Shown here piece after piece: positions 48,102-57,509 of a stretch of DNA of 64,000 bases (the first letter of the stretch is position 1; each line of letters starts with the position of its first letter). The DNA is from a bacterium (GTDB taxonomy: Bacteria > Krumholzibacteriota > Krumholzibacteriia > LZORAL124-64-63). The stretch is taken from positions 186,001-250,000 of the forward strand of contig JADJCK010000005.1 in NCBI GenBank assembly GCA_016703265.1, in the 5' to 3' direction. A model generated the notes under the pieces. That model was not told the origin of the DNA. It saw nothing but the letters and a program-made list of their open reading frames with translations, and did no database searches. Made by a program: the position numbers and the translations under genes.

Positions 48102-48548
48102 ATGACCGAGCAGCGCGACAACCCCACCTGCGGCGAAACCGGCTCGCGCCGCTTCAGCCTCGACGAGCTCGCCGCGCTGTCGGGCCTGCCGCCGCGCACG
48201 GTCCGCTACTACATCCAGGAGGGCGTCGTCGACCGGCCGGAGGGGATCCGGCGCGGCGCCTGGTACGAGCACCGTCACCTCGAGCAGTTGCTGGCGATCC
48301 GCCGGTGGCAGGCCGCGGGCCTGTCCCTCGAGCGCATCCGCGAACTGGTGCGCCGTCATGTGGAGGATGACGTGCCGAGCGCACCGCGCCGTCCGGGCGA
48401 TATCGAAGTTTGGAGCCATGTCGCGCTGGCCGAGGGACTCGAGTTGCTGATCGAGCCCGGTCGCGCCGGACTGTCGCCGGAGCAGTTGCGCCGGCTGGCG
48501 GTCACCTGTATGCAAGCCGCCGACCGTATCCGGTCAGGCAAGGAGTGA
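48102..48548 (+). CDS. MerR family regulator
   Basis: The protein has 148 residues. The N-terminal winged HTH is clear: RRFSLDELAALSGLPPRTVRYYIQEGVVDRPEG, then WYEHRHLEQLLAIRRWQAAGLSLERIRELV. The C-terminal part (LAEGLELLIEPGRAGLSPEQLRRLAVTCMQAADRI) is not a known effector domain and has one Cys. GGGAGCGG supports ATG 48102. Its stop is three bases before the start of the VIT/VWA gene, so the two are cotranscribed. It probably autoregulates this pair. Confidence 0.88.
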   Translation: MTEQRDNPTCGETGSRRFSLDELAALSGLPPRTVRYYIQEGVVDRPEGIRRGAWYEHRHLEQLLAIRRWQAAGLSLERIRELVRRHVEDDVPSAPRRPGDIEVWSHVALAEGLELLIEPGRAGLSPEQLRRLAVTCMQAADRIRSGKE

Positions 48549-48550
48549 CC

Positions 48551-50746
48551 ATGAGCAGCCAGATCCCCATGACGCATGTCGACCGCGTTCCTTCCCTGTC
48601 CTGCATCCCGGGCTTCACGGCGCCGGTGCTCGAATCGGTGTCGCTGGATGTCGATCTCGAGGACCTGTTGGCACTGGTTGAAGTGCGCCAGGGCTTCGCC
48701 AACCGGGACGGAGAGCCCGTCGAGGCCGTCTACACGTTCCCCGTGCCGCGCGGGGCCGTGCTGCTGTCGTTCACCGCGAAGCTGGGGGAGAACGAACTGG
48801 TCGGTCGCATCATGCCTGCGGCAAAGGCCGAGGACGACTACGAGGAAGCCGTGGCCGGGGGTGACGCCGCCATTCTCCTGCAGGAAGCCGAGCCCGGGCT
48901 CTACACCGTGAACATCGGCAACCTGCTGCCGGGCGAGACGGCGCTGCTCACCTATCGGTATGCCCAGTTGCAGTACTGGCAGGCCGACACGTTGCGCTTC
49001 GCGCTGCCGACAGTCGTGGCCCCGCGCTACGGCCGCCCGTCGCAGTCGGGCCTGCAGCCGCACCAGGAGATCGAGACCGACTACTTCGCGCACCACGAGG
49101 CAGAGTTCAGCGCCCGTATCCGCGGCGCGCTGCTCGACGCTGAGATCACCTGCCGGACCCACGCCATCGCCGTCGAACGGCAGGCCGACCAGGCGATCGT
49201 CCGCTTTGCCGACAGCGGCACCCGCGCCATGGATCGCGACATCGTGCTGCAGCTGCGGCGCGCGAAGCCGGCCGTAGCCAACGTCGTGGCCGAGCCGACC
49301 GCGTCCGGCGGCGGGCAGGTGGCGCTGCTCACCCTGTGTCCCGGGCAGGGCCGGCCGACGTCGCCCGAGGGCCGCTTCGTCAAGATCCTGGTCGATTGTT
49401 CGGGCTCGATGGCCGGCGCCTCGATCGGGCAGGCGCGCGATGCGCTGCGGCGCATCCTCGATTCACTGCGTCCGCAGGACCACTTCGCGATCGTGGCGTT
49501 CGGCTCCACGCACCGCAATGTCACGGCCGAGACGCTGCCCGGCACGCGCGAGGCGATCGCCGCCGCGCGCGAGGCGGTCGCGACCATCCACGCCAACATG
49601 GGCGGCACCGAACTGGGCGCCGCGCTGCTGCCGCTGCTGGCGCGCCGCGATCCGGACGGACGCCAGGGGGACGTCTTGCTGGTGACCGACGGCGAACTTG
49701 CCGACCAGGTCCTGGTCGGGAAGGCCGCCGCCGTCGGCGGACGCATCTTCACCGTCGGTGTCGGCTGTGCGCCGGGTGAAAGCCTGCTCAGCCGCCTCAG
49801 CGAACAGACCGGCGGCGCCGCCGAGTTCGTGACCCCCGGTGACGATGTTGCCGCGCGCATCCATCGGCATTTCCAGCGCCTGTTCCGGCCGCGGGTCACC
49901 GCGCTCGAAGTGACGTGGCCGGGCACGGTCATCACCGAGCGAAGGGACCGCGACGGCGGCCTCTTCGCCGGCGACACCGTGCACCTGCTGGCGCACTTCA
50001 AGGGCGCAGGTGAAGGCGAGGTTGCCGTGCGTTGCGAACTGGAGGACGGCACCGGCGGCAGCACCAGCCTGCCCCTGCGCCGCCTGGCCGCCGCCGCCGG
50101 CGCCGTGCCCGCCGCGAGCCTGCTCGAGCGCCTGCTCGCGGCCGGCGAGCTGCGGACCGCGACAGAGTCCCGGCGAAGCCTGGCCCGCAAGGCCGTGGTG
50201 CGGTTGACCGAACTGGCGGTGCGTTGCGAACTGCTGAGCCCGTGGACCTCGTGCCTGATGGTGGCCCTGCGTGATGACGATGCGAAGACCGACGGGCAAC
50301 CGTCGTTGCGCAAGGTGGCGCAGATGCCGGCGGCCGGATGGGCCGGCCATGGGGTCATCAGTGCCGAACTGTGCTGCTCCCGGGCCGGCTTCATGGAGAT
50401 GGAGCCCGCCATCCATCGTGACACGGTCCGTTTCTGCCTCTCGGCCATGCCGGAATCCGTCAGCCCGGTTCCTTCCGCCACCTGGACGCTCGGGCGCCTG
50501 GCGGCGCTCGGGGTGCCGCAGGCCGTCATCGACGAGGCACAGCACCTGGTCGCCGGTGGCCACGACGAGGAGCTGACCTGCCTGCTCCTCCTTCGCGAAC
50601 TGCTCCAGGCCGGACTGAAGCTGCGCCTGGGCCGGGACCGTGCGCGCCTGGTCCGCCGCGGGGCCCAGGAGGCGGCGGCCCGCGACCCGGATCTGGCGGC
50701 GCTGGTGGCCCAGGTGATTGCCGCGCAGGCCGGAACCCTGTTCTAG
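48551..50746 (+). CDS. VIT and von Willebrand factor A domain protein
   Basis: The protein has 731 residues. An N-terminal VIT domain (VRQGFANRDGEPVEAVYTFPVPRGAV, KAEDDYEEAVAGGDAAILLQE, NIGNLLPGETALL) precedes a VWA domain. The VWA domain has an intact metal-ion-dependent adhesion site: DCSGSMAG near residue 282, GGTELGAAL, VTDGE. The C-terminal third is helical and Ala/Arg/Leu-rich. No signal peptide, so it acts in the cytoplasm. AAGGAG overlaps the end of the merR-type gene. Members of this architecture exist in many bacteria without assigned function. Confidence 0.88.
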   Translation: MSSQIPMTHVDRVPSLSCIPGFTAPVLESVSLDVDLEDLLALVEVRQGFANRDGEPVEAVYTFPVPRGAVLLSFTAKLGENELVGRIMPAAKAEDDYEEAVAGGDAAILLQEAEPGLYTVNIGNLLPGETALLTYRYAQLQYWQADTLRFALPTVVAPRYGRPSQSGLQPHQEIETDYFAHHEAEFSARIRGALLDAEITCRTHAIAVERQADQAIVRFADSGTRAMDRDIVLQLRRAKPAVANVVAEPTASGGGQVALLTLCPGQGRPTSPEGRFVKILVDCSGSMAGASIGQARDALRRILDSLRPQDHFAIVAFGSTHRNVTAETLPGTREAIAAAREAVATIHANMGGTELGAALLPLLARRDPDGRQGDVLLVTDGELADQVLVGKAAAVGGRIFTVGVGCAPGESLLSRLSEQTGGAAEFVTPGDDVAARIHRHFQRLFRPRVTALEVTWPGTVITERRDRDGGLFAGDTVHLLAHFKGAGEGEVAVRCELEDGTGGSTSLPLRRLAAAAGAVPAASLLERLLAAGELRTATESRRSLARKAVVRLTELAVRCELLSPWTSCLMVALRDDDAKTDGQPSLRKVAQMPAAGWAGHGVISAELCCSRAGFMEMEPAIHRDTVRFCLSAMPESVSPVPSATWTLGRLAALGVPQAVIDEAQHLVAGGHDEELTCLLLLRELLQAGLKLRLGRDRARLVRRGAQEAAARDPDLAALVAQVIAAQAGTLF

Positions 50747-50769
50747 CTGCCTGCCGGACGCCCGTCCGC

Positions 50770-50806
50770 GCCGGCCCGGGTCGCCATGCCCGGGCCGGCG
50801 ACTTTC
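50770..50806 (+). terminator. Hairpin terminator after the VIT/VWA gene
   Basis: GCCGGCCCGGG (50770-50780) and CCCGGGCCGGC (50789-50799) form a perfect 11-bp stem, followed by GACTTTCC. Confidence 0.75.
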
Positions 50807-50984
50807 CGGTCACCTCACCATCCTGCAAGTTCTGATTTGGAAACGGGATCCGTCATCCGGAGCCGCAATCGGGCCTCAAGCCGGGTTGCACCGGGCCGAT
50901 GATTCCGGCAGGGCGGGGTCCGGCGTGTGGTTCGCCGGACTGTCCGTGGAACGGTGACTGCCCCGGAAGGATCGGCCCCGTAAC

Positions 50985-51845
50985 ATGATCGCGCTTCTTG
51001 GCATCCTCGTGGTCATCGGCTCGGTGCTCGGTGGATTCGGTATGGCGAAGGGTCCCTTCGCCACGCTCTACCAGCCGGCCGAGCTGGTCACCATCTGCGG
51101 CGCCGCCTTCGGCACCATCATGATCAGCACACCGATCAAGGTGCTCAAGCACCTGGGCCAGATGTTCCCGATCATCTTCAAGGGCTCGCCATACACGAAG
51201 GCGACGTACATCGAGCTGCTGACCATGCAGTTCGAGGTGTTCTCGAAGATGCGCAAGAACGGCCTGCTGGCGCTCGAGGAAGACGTGGCCGATCCCGCGG
51301 CCAGCCCCACCTTCCAGAACTACCCGAAGTTCCTCGGCAACAAGAAGGCCGTAACCTTCTTCTGCGATTCGCTCAAGCTGCTGATCGACGGCACCGACGC
51401 CGGCGATGCCGAGCACATCATGACGTCCGACATGGCGACGCAGCAGGAAGAGGGCGCACTGCCGGCCGGCGTGATGCAGAAGGTCGGCGACGCCATGCCG
51501 GCGCTGGGCATCGTGGCCGCCGTCATGGGTATCATCGTGACGATGCAGAGCCTGGACGGCCCGCCGGAAGTGCTGGGTCACCACGTGGCCGCCGCGCTCG
51601 TCGGCACGTTCCTGGGCATCCTGTTCTCGTACGGGTTCTTCCAGCCGCTGGGCGGCGCCATCGAGTGCATCGCCCGCGACGAGAACAAGTACATGCAGTG
51701 CATGATGGTCGGCCTGATCAGCTCGGCGCAGGGCGCCTCGCCGCGCACGGCGATCGAACAGGTGCGCCGCGTGATCTACACCTCGGAGCGGCCGACTTCG
51801 GTCGACGTGGCCGAGGCCGTCAATTCCATCAAGTCCCGCGTCTAG
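50985..51845 (+). CDS. motA: Flagellar-type stator protein MotA
   Basis: The protein has 286 residues with four membrane segments: LLGILVVIGSVLGGFGMAKG at the start, AELVTICGAAFGTIMIS, ALGIVAAVMGIIVTMQSL, and AALVGTFLGILFSYGFFQPL. The cytoplasmic loop between segments 2 and 3 has the usual charged MotA character, and the end is YTSERPTSVDVAEAVNSIKSR. With MotB it forms an ion-conducting stator. No flagellar genes are seen nearby, so it may serve flagella encoded elsewhere. The ribosome binding site is poor (GGAAGGAT far upstream). Confidence 0.9.
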   Translation: MIALLGILVVIGSVLGGFGMAKGPFATLYQPAELVTICGAAFGTIMISTPIKVLKHLGQMFPIIFKGSPYTKATYIELLTMQFEVFSKMRKNGLLALEEDVADPAASPTFQNYPKFLGNKKAVTFFCDSLKLLIDGTDAGDAEHIMTSDMATQQEEGALPAGVMQKVGDAMPALGIVAAVMGIIVTMQSLDGPPEVLGHHVAAALVGTFLGILFSYGFFQPLGGAIECIARDENKYMQCMMVGLISSAQGASPRTAIEQVRRVIYTSERPTSVDVAEAVNSIKSRV

Positions 51846-51866
51846 CGCACGGGGAGACGGGAACCG

Positions 51867-52864
51867 ATGTCGGGCAAGGAGAAACACAGCCGTCGGCACG
51901 CGAGCCACGGTGCCGCGCACGGCGGCGGCCACACCGGCGGCGCCTGGAAGGTCGCCTACGCCGACTTCGTGACCGCCATGATGGCGTTCTTCATGCTGAT
52001 GTGGATCCTTGCCGCCAGTTCGCCGCAGCAGAAGGCGGCCATCGCGCAGTACTTCCGCTCGGAGGGACCCTTCCGCAACGGCGGCTCCTCCATGACCGGC
52101 AGCTTCTCGGGCGGCCCCGGCTTCATGGAGATGCCGGTGCACAACAGCATCATGGAAGAGACCATGACGCTGGAGACGGCCGCGCAGGCACTCGGCGAGG
52201 CGCTCGACGGCGGTGCCGGCGGCGAACCGGGCGAGGGCGGCGAGCCCGTCGAGGGTGGCGCGCCTGGAGCGGGCGGCGCCCCGGCGAGGCGGGGCTCGGC
52301 GACATGAAGGACCAGGTCACGATCACGCTCGGCGACGAAGGCCTCGTGATCGAGATCACCGATGATTCCCGCGAGGAGCTGTTCGGGGTCGGCAGCGCCG
52401 ACATGAACCCGGTCTTCGAGAAGACCCTCGACGCGATCGCAGCCAAGCTGAAGGGCCTGCCCAATTCGGTGCGCATCGAGGGCTACACCGATGCGCGCCC
52501 GTATCCGCCGGGCATCGACTACTCGAACTGGGAACTGTCGTCGGACCGCGCCAATGCCGCGCGGCGGCGCCTCGAGCAACGCGGGCTGGCACGTGGCCGC
52601 TTCGAGAGTGTCGTCGGCTACGGGGACGGCCGCCTGGCGGCGCCGTCGACACCGTTGTCGCCGGCCAACCGCCGCATCACCATCACGGTGCTGCGCGAGA
52701 TCCCGATCAAGCCCGAGCCGGTCCAGCAGAGCGACGGGCCCGTCACCGGGTTCAGGCCGTTCGGCGAGACCGTGCAACCGAGCCACCGCCTGCCGCCCGC
52801 CGAAGAAGCGCAGCCGGATACGGCTCCGCATGGAGCGGCAGGCAGCGACCACAACGAGCGTTGA
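51867..52864 (+). CDS. motB: Stator protein MotB, frame-broken or split
   Basis: The first part (51867-52307) has the single membrane helix with the ion-binding Asp33 (VAYADFVTAMMAFFMLMWILAA), the plug-like region and a Gly/Glu/Pro linker, and then stops. The second part (from ATG 52304, or continuous after a -1 shift at about 52279-52282) has the OmpA-like peptidoglycan-binding domain: SVRIEGYTDARPYPPG, ELSSDRANAARRRLEQRGL, PANRRITITVL. A missing C in a C-run would rejoin them as GGAP-GEAGLGDMKD. Alternatively the ATGA overlap could allow coupled translation of two polypeptides. GGGGAG precedes ATG 51867. Confidence 0.85.
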
Positions 52865-53188
52865 GGCGCTGCCGCGTCGAGCCGGCGGACAGACGACAGC
52901 CTGAACCCGCATCATGCGTTGATTTTGTGTGGTTTAGTGTGCGAGGCTGCCGGCCGTCAGCGGAGCGGACGCCTGCCCACTCATCAAGATATCCCCTGAA
53001 TGCGGCTCTTTTGCACTGAAAATCCCGCCGCGACTTGCTTTCCGGTCTCAGGATTGCGTAACATTATGGCACGAGATGGATTCTCCCCAGGACCAGACTT
53101 AGACCAAGTCACGGGCATGAGGCCTGACCGGCCGCTGCAGCCAGCGCGGTCGTCTGTCGCATTTTTCCAAGCAGGGGCGGAGGGGCAC
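52865..53188. other. Intergenic region before the fourth VKA[LM]FR-tailed gene
   Basis: This is 324 bases. No terminator hairpin with a T run was recognised after motB. Positions 53035-53064 hold a promoter candidate, TTGCTT and TAACAT with an 18-base spacer, on the plus strand, leaving a leader of about 120 bases. A frame is open from 53000, but it shows no protein-like features before the signal peptide at 53189. Confidence 0.4.
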
Positions 53189-54211
53189 ATGAAGCGTTTG
53201 ATCACGATGGTCGCGGTGGCCGGCCTGGTGGCCGGCACGGCGATGGCGGCCAAGCTGCCGTCGAAGGAAGCGCCCGCGAGCGGGCGGGCCTGGTCCTCGG
53301 CCAAGTCGTACGTGCTGGAGGGCTTCGAGGGGTCGTTCGCGCCGGCAGGCTGGATCCTGGGCGTGGGCGATGCCTCGCATACCTGGGTGCGCGACACGCA
53401 GGTGCCGTACCAGGGTGCCGCCGCAGCAAAGGTGGGCTGGCAGGCCGCCATGCAGCAGAATGAGTCCCTCTCGTTCAGCTGGCCCGTCGGCGCCGGTGAG
53501 GACCTGTTCTTCGCCACGCAGGGCAGCACCTACTGGACGATGAACGCGAACTTCACGGTCGAGGTCAACGGCGCCGTCGTCTACGACTTCCACGCCGCCA
53601 ACTCCGGTACCTCCTGGCTGTGGGAGTACGTGCAGGTCGACCTGGCGGCGTACGAGGGCACATCGCCCACGTTCACCTTCCGCTACGCGGGCAGTGACGG
53701 CGCAGACCACTACCTGGACTCGGTGCGCGTCGGCGCCTACAGCCCGCCGCCGCCGCCCGACCCGGTCGACTTCTGCAGCGCCGTGTACCAGGGTACCGGC
53801 ACGCACTTCACCGGCAACACCTGCGACGGCGCCAACACCGTCTCGCTGCTGGGCTGCGCCGGGTACAGCGAGAACGGCCTGGAGCACTACTACGAGATCG
53901 AGGTGCCCGCCGGCTGCTTCTTCACGGCCAACGTGACCTACAGCAATGCCGACGGTGCGCTGTGGCTGCTCGACAGCTGCCGGGCGCCCGGCGGCGCGTT
54001 CGGCTGCCTGGGCTTCACCGACGAGACGCTGAGCGGCGGCGCCGAGACGATCAGCTACACGAACCCGACGTCGTCGATGCAGGTCGTCTATCTCGTGCTC
54101 GACAGCTGGGGCACGAACGCCTGCGGCAACTACACATTCGATTTCATCAGCGATTGCGCGGTGGCGACCGAGAGCGAGAGCTTCGGGGCGGTCAAGGCGA
54201 TGTTCCGCTGA
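53189..54211 (+). CDS. Secreted protein, unknown family, tail GAVKAMFR
   Basis: The protein has 340 residues. A signal peptide (LITMVAVAGLVAGTAMA) is followed by a jelly-roll or MAM-like module (YVLEGFEGSFAPAGWILGVGDASHTW, YLDSVRVGAYSPPPPPDP). After a poly-Pro linker comes a second beta domain with four or more Cys (CSAVYQGTGTHFTGNTCDGANTV, LLDSCRAPGGAFGCLGF) resembling bacterial pre-peptidase C-terminal modules. It ends ATESESFGAVKAMFR, almost the same tail as the three paralogues at 13255-16135 although the bodies are unrelated. GGAGG upstream fixes ATG 53189. Confidence 0.8.
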   Translation: MKRLITMVAVAGLVAGTAMAAKLPSKEAPASGRAWSSAKSYVLEGFEGSFAPAGWILGVGDASHTWVRDTQVPYQGAAAAKVGWQAAMQQNESLSFSWPVGAGEDLFFATQGSTYWTMNANFTVEVNGAVVYDFHAANSGTSWLWEYVQVDLAAYEGTSPTFTFRYAGSDGADHYLDSVRVGAYSPPPPPDPVDFCSAVYQGTGTHFTGNTCDGANTVSLLGCAGYSENGLEHYYEIEVPAGCFFTANVTYSNADGALWLLDSCRAPGGAFGCLGFTDETLSGGAETISYTNPTSSMQVVYLVLDSWGTNACGNYTFDFISDCAVATESESFGAVKAMFR

Positions 54212-54231
54212 TATGGGTTGACCCGTGCGAG

Positions 54232-54269
54232 AGGCCGCCTTCCCTGCGGGAGGCGGCCTTCTCTTTTTG
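54232..54269 (+). terminator. Rho-independent terminator
   Basis: AGGCCGCCT (54232-54240) and AGGCGGCCT (54251-54259) pair perfectly, then TCTCTTTTTG. Confidence 0.88.
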
Positions 54270-54308
54270 TTCCGACCGTCTCCTGGGCGCCTGCAGCAGG
54301 CGCGCGCC

Positions 54309-57293
54309 TCAACCCTGCCGACGCGCCGCCTTCAGCGCCTCGCGCACCCGCACCAGGCGCGCTTCAGCCACCTCAGGCAGGCTCGCGAAGCGCGGCAACT
54401 GTGCCTCCAGGGCGGCCAGCGCGCTGTCGGCGGCAGCCGTGCGCCCCAGGCCGAGCAGCGCCTCGAGCAGCAGCACCTGCCCGGTGACCTGCCTGGTGTC
54501 GTCGGCCGCCAGGTGCAGGCGTCGCCAGTCGATGATCGCCCGTGCCTGGGCCTCGGCTTCTTCCCATTGCCCCCGACTGGCCAGGTTGTCGAAGTAGCGC
54601 GCGCGCCCCGCCGTGCGGTCCGGCTTGTCCTCGCTGAAGATCTCGGCGGTCAGCTCGATGTAGTCCAGGTGGTAGGGCGCCGCTTCGGCATGGCGGCCGG
54701 CGTCATCGAGAATGTATGCCGTGTTGCCGAGCGCGGTGGCCATGACCGCTCCGTTGGCACCCACCTGGCGCAGCATCGCCAGAGCTTCGACCTGCAGGGT
54801 GGCCGCCTCGTCCTTGCGGCCCTGGCGGAACAGGTTGGTGACGAGATTGCCCATCGAGCGGGCGACCTCGTCATGCGGGCCGCGGTGGACTTCCTGCTGG
54901 AGGGCAACCTCACGACGGAAGTGCGCCTCGGCGTCGGCATGCAATCCGCGATCCTGCAGCGTCATCGCGTGGTAGTAGGCGTTCATGGCGGCCAGGTAGG
55001 GGTTCGGCGTCGGCAGCTGGTCGAGGATGTCGCGCGCCACCACCAACAGGCTCTCGGCAACAGCGGGGCGCCCCCGCTTCCGTTCAAGGTCCGCGATGTC
55101 GTGGATCGTCGCCGCGACGGCCGGGTAGATGGGCCCGAACAGCCCTCGCTGCACGGACAGCGCCTCGTGCATCAGTGAATCGGCGGCGTCGACGCGGCCC
55201 GACTCGGCGTAGACCCCAGCCAGGGTCGACAGGGACACGGCAATATCGCGGTGGCGGGGCCCCAGTGCGCGGCGACGGATTTCCAGCGCCGTGGTGAGGC
55301 TCGATTCGGCCGCGGCCAGGTTGCCCGCGCCCGCCTGCGCCTCCCCGATGCGCCACAGCAGGTCGGCCTTCAGCGGATGGTCGGGCCCATGGGAAGTCTC
55401 GACCACGGACAGGCCTCGCGCAAACGTCGCCACCGCATCGGCAAAGCGGCCGGCGTCGCGCACGGACTCGCCCTGCTTCATCAGGAGCTGCACCGTTCGC
55501 GGGTCGTCGGGCCGGTAGGCGCGTGTGTAGATGGGTGTCGCCAGGGCAATGAGGCTGTCTGCCAGCTCGGTCCGGCTGCGCTCGTTGGCCAGGAAAGCGT
55601 ACGACAGCAGCGTCTGTGCATACTCGAGCGAGTCCGGAGCCGCGGTTTCCTTCGCGATCGTCACGGCCAGCCGGCGCAGGCTGTCGCACTCGTCCCACCG
55701 GACCAGCGAGTAGCAGACGTCCGCCAGGACATCCAGGGCGGGGACCATGAGCGAACTGCGCGGCGGCACATGCGGCAGGGCCGCCCTGATCAGCTGTTCG
55801 GTTGCCGCGTAGTCGCCGCGGCTGTGCAGCGTACGCGCCAGTTCCATCTCCACCTTCAGGCGCTCAGGCGCGGACGGCGGCAGCAGCGAGTCGGCCAGCG
55901 CCCGTCCCCGCTGCAGGTGCCGTTCCGCGAGATCGTACTTGCCGAGGGCGCGGTAGGTGCCGCCCAGCGACTGGCGCAGCGCCAGTTCGACAATCGGCCG
56001 CGTGGACAGCTGCCCCTGGTCCAGGTCGGCTGCGGCGCGGTCCAGCACCTCGGCGACGGTCACTTCGTTGCCGCGCGCCTGCTCGGGCTGGACGGATTCG
56101 AGCATGCCCTGCATGAAATCCGTGACGGCCTCCGCCTGGTCCAGCCGTGCCGCCGCCAGCTTCTCGGCGCGCGTGGCGCGCACCGCCTGCCAGGTGCTCA
56201 CGACCACGCCCAGCACCAGCGCCGTCGCCACGCCGGCCGCAGCCACCACCAGCGGCCGGTGGCGGCGCGTGAACTTGCGCAGCAGGTAGACCGTACCCGG
56301 CGCGCGGGCCGAGATGGGCTCGTCGTCGAGGTAGCGCTGCAGGTCCATCGCCAGGCCGTTGGCCGAGGCGTAGCGCTGCTCGCGGTCCTTGGCCATCGCC
56401 TTGGCGGCGATCACGGTGAGATCGCCGGCCAGCCGGGCATCCAGCTGGGACAGCGGCGGGGCCTCGTCCTCGCGCAGTGCGCGCAGGGTTTCCTCTAGCG
56501 GACGCCGGCCCAGTTCCAGCGGCGGGCGCCCGGCCAGCAGTTCGTAGAGGATCACGCCCATGGCGTAGACGTCGCTGCGCGTGTCGAGGTCGTTGGGGTC
56601 GCCGGCCAGCTGCTCGGGGCTCATGTAGGCCAGCGTGCCGACCAGCTCGCCGTGCGACGTGACCAGCGACGTCCCGAGGTCGACGTCGGCCGGGCGGGCC
56701 ACGCCGAAGTCCAACACACGCGGCCGGCCCTCGCCGTCGACGAGTACGTTGCCCGGCTTCAGGTCGCGGTGGATGAGCCCGCGCTGGTGCGCGTGGTGCA
56801 CGGCGTCACACAGGCGGATCATGCGCTCGACGCGCTCGCGCAGCGCCGGCGAGGTTCCCTCCCCGCCGCCAGGCGTTCCCTTCCTGCCGCGCGCCCATTC
56901 GTTCAGACGCACGCCCTCGATCAGCTCCATGGCGATGAAAGGCAGAGGACCGTCGGGCGTCTCGGCGGTGCCTGCCTCGTAGACCTGGGCGATGCCGGGA
57001 TGTTGCAGGCGACCGAGGAAGAGCGACTCGTGCGCGAACCGGCGGCGCAGGTCGGCCGTCGCCAGCTCGGGCCGGATCACCTTCAGCGCGACGCGCCGGC
57101 GCGGCTCCTCCTGCTCGGCTTCATACACGATGCCCATGCCGCCCTGGCCGATGATACGCAGGGGCCGGTAGCGGCCGACCCGCGGCGGCAGGTTCGTCGC
57201 GGCGGCGGCGGGAACCACGGTCCCGTCGCTGTGGCCGGTGACAGTCCGGTCGTCAGGGGGATGGCTCGGCCGGGTCAGGTCGTTATCGGGCAT
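54309..57293 (-). CDS. Serine/threonine protein kinase with TPR domain
   Basis: The protein has 994 residues. The N-terminal Hanks-type kinase (residues about 40-300) has GQGGMGIVYEAE, the catalytic Lys in VALKVIRP, HRDLKPGNVLVD, DFGVARP and GTLAYMSPEQLAG, so it is probably active. A single membrane helix (PLVVAAAGVATALVLGVVV, about residue 350) leads to a long array of TPRs outside the cytoplasm (e.g. ALGKYDLAERHLQRGRALADSLLP, AVSLSTLAGVYAESGRVDAADSLMHEAL). This layout is common in Planctomycetes-, Acidobacteria- and FCB-type bacteria. Targets unknown. GAGGGAG five bases before ATG 57293 supports the start. Confidence 0.93.
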   Translation of the reverse strand: MPDNDLTRPSHPPDDRTVTGHSDGTVVPAAAATNLPPRVGRYRPLRIIGQGGMGIVYEAEQEEPRRRVALKVIRPELATADLRRRFAHESLFLGRLQHPGIAQVYEAGTAETPDGPLPFIAMELIEGVRLNEWARGRKGTPGGGEGTSPALRERVERMIRLCDAVHHAHQRGLIHRDLKPGNVLVDGEGRPRVLDFGVARPADVDLGTSLVTSHGELVGTLAYMSPEQLAGDPNDLDTRSDVYAMGVILYELLAGRPPLELGRRPLEETLRALREDEAPPLSQLDARLAGDLTVIAAKAMAKDREQRYASANGLAMDLQRYLDDEPISARAPGTVYLLRKFTRRHRPLVVAAAGVATALVLGVVVSTWQAVRATRAEKLAAARLDQAEAVTDFMQGMLESVQPEQARGNEVTVAEVLDRAAADLDQGQLSTRPIVELALRQSLGGTYRALGKYDLAERHLQRGRALADSLLPPSAPERLKVEMELARTLHSRGDYAATEQLIRAALPHVPPRSSLMVPALDVLADVCYSLVRWDECDSLRRLAVTIAKETAAPDSLEYAQTLLSYAFLANERSRTELADSLIALATPIYTRAYRPDDPRTVQLLMKQGESVRDAGRFADAVATFARGLSVVETSHGPDHPLKADLLWRIGEAQAGAGNLAAAESSLTTALEIRRRALGPRHRDIAVSLSTLAGVYAESGRVDAADSLMHEALSVQRGLFGPIYPAVAATIHDIADLERKRGRPAVAESLLVVARDILDQLPTPNPYLAAMNAYYHAMTLQDRGLHADAEAHFRREVALQQEVHRGPHDEVARSMGNLVTNLFRQGRKDEAATLQVEALAMLRQVGANGAVMATALGNTAYILDDAGRHAEAAPYHLDYIELTAEIFSEDKPDRTAGRARYFDNLASRGQWEEAEAQARAIIDWRRLHLAADDTRQVTGQVLLLEALLGLGRTAAADSALAALEAQLPRFASLPEVAEARLVRVREALKAARRQG

Positions 57294-57321
57294 GGTGGCT
57301 CCCTCGCTGGGTCGAGCGGGC

Positions 57322-57351
57322 ATTCTAGCCGATGGAGAATATGAATAGCAA
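57322..57351 (-). promoter_or_regulatory. Promoter of the kinase gene
   Basis: On the minus strand TTGCTA (57351-57346) and TAGAAT (57327-57322) are 18 bases apart, about 25 bases before the start codon. Confidence 0.5.
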
Positions 57352-57408
57352 TATCACTTATGCGCCAACGTCAGGGCGCACAGTCACTTGAAGGGTCAAA
57401 ATTTCCGC

Positions 57409-57437
57409 TTGCTGTATCTTGAGTGTATATGTATTGT
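57409..57437 (+). promoter_or_regulatory. Promoter of the fasciclin lipoprotein gene
   Basis: TTGCTG (57409-57414) and TATTGT (57432-57437) are 17 bases apart. The 11-base palindrome TGTCTAAGACA (57435-57445) overlaps the -10 end and could be an operator. Confidence 0.5.
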
Positions 57438-57509
57438 CTAAGACAGTTTCTGTACATGACACCGCGATGCACGCCGTGGCGCGGTTTGACCGAAGAGAAG
57501 GAGACAATC

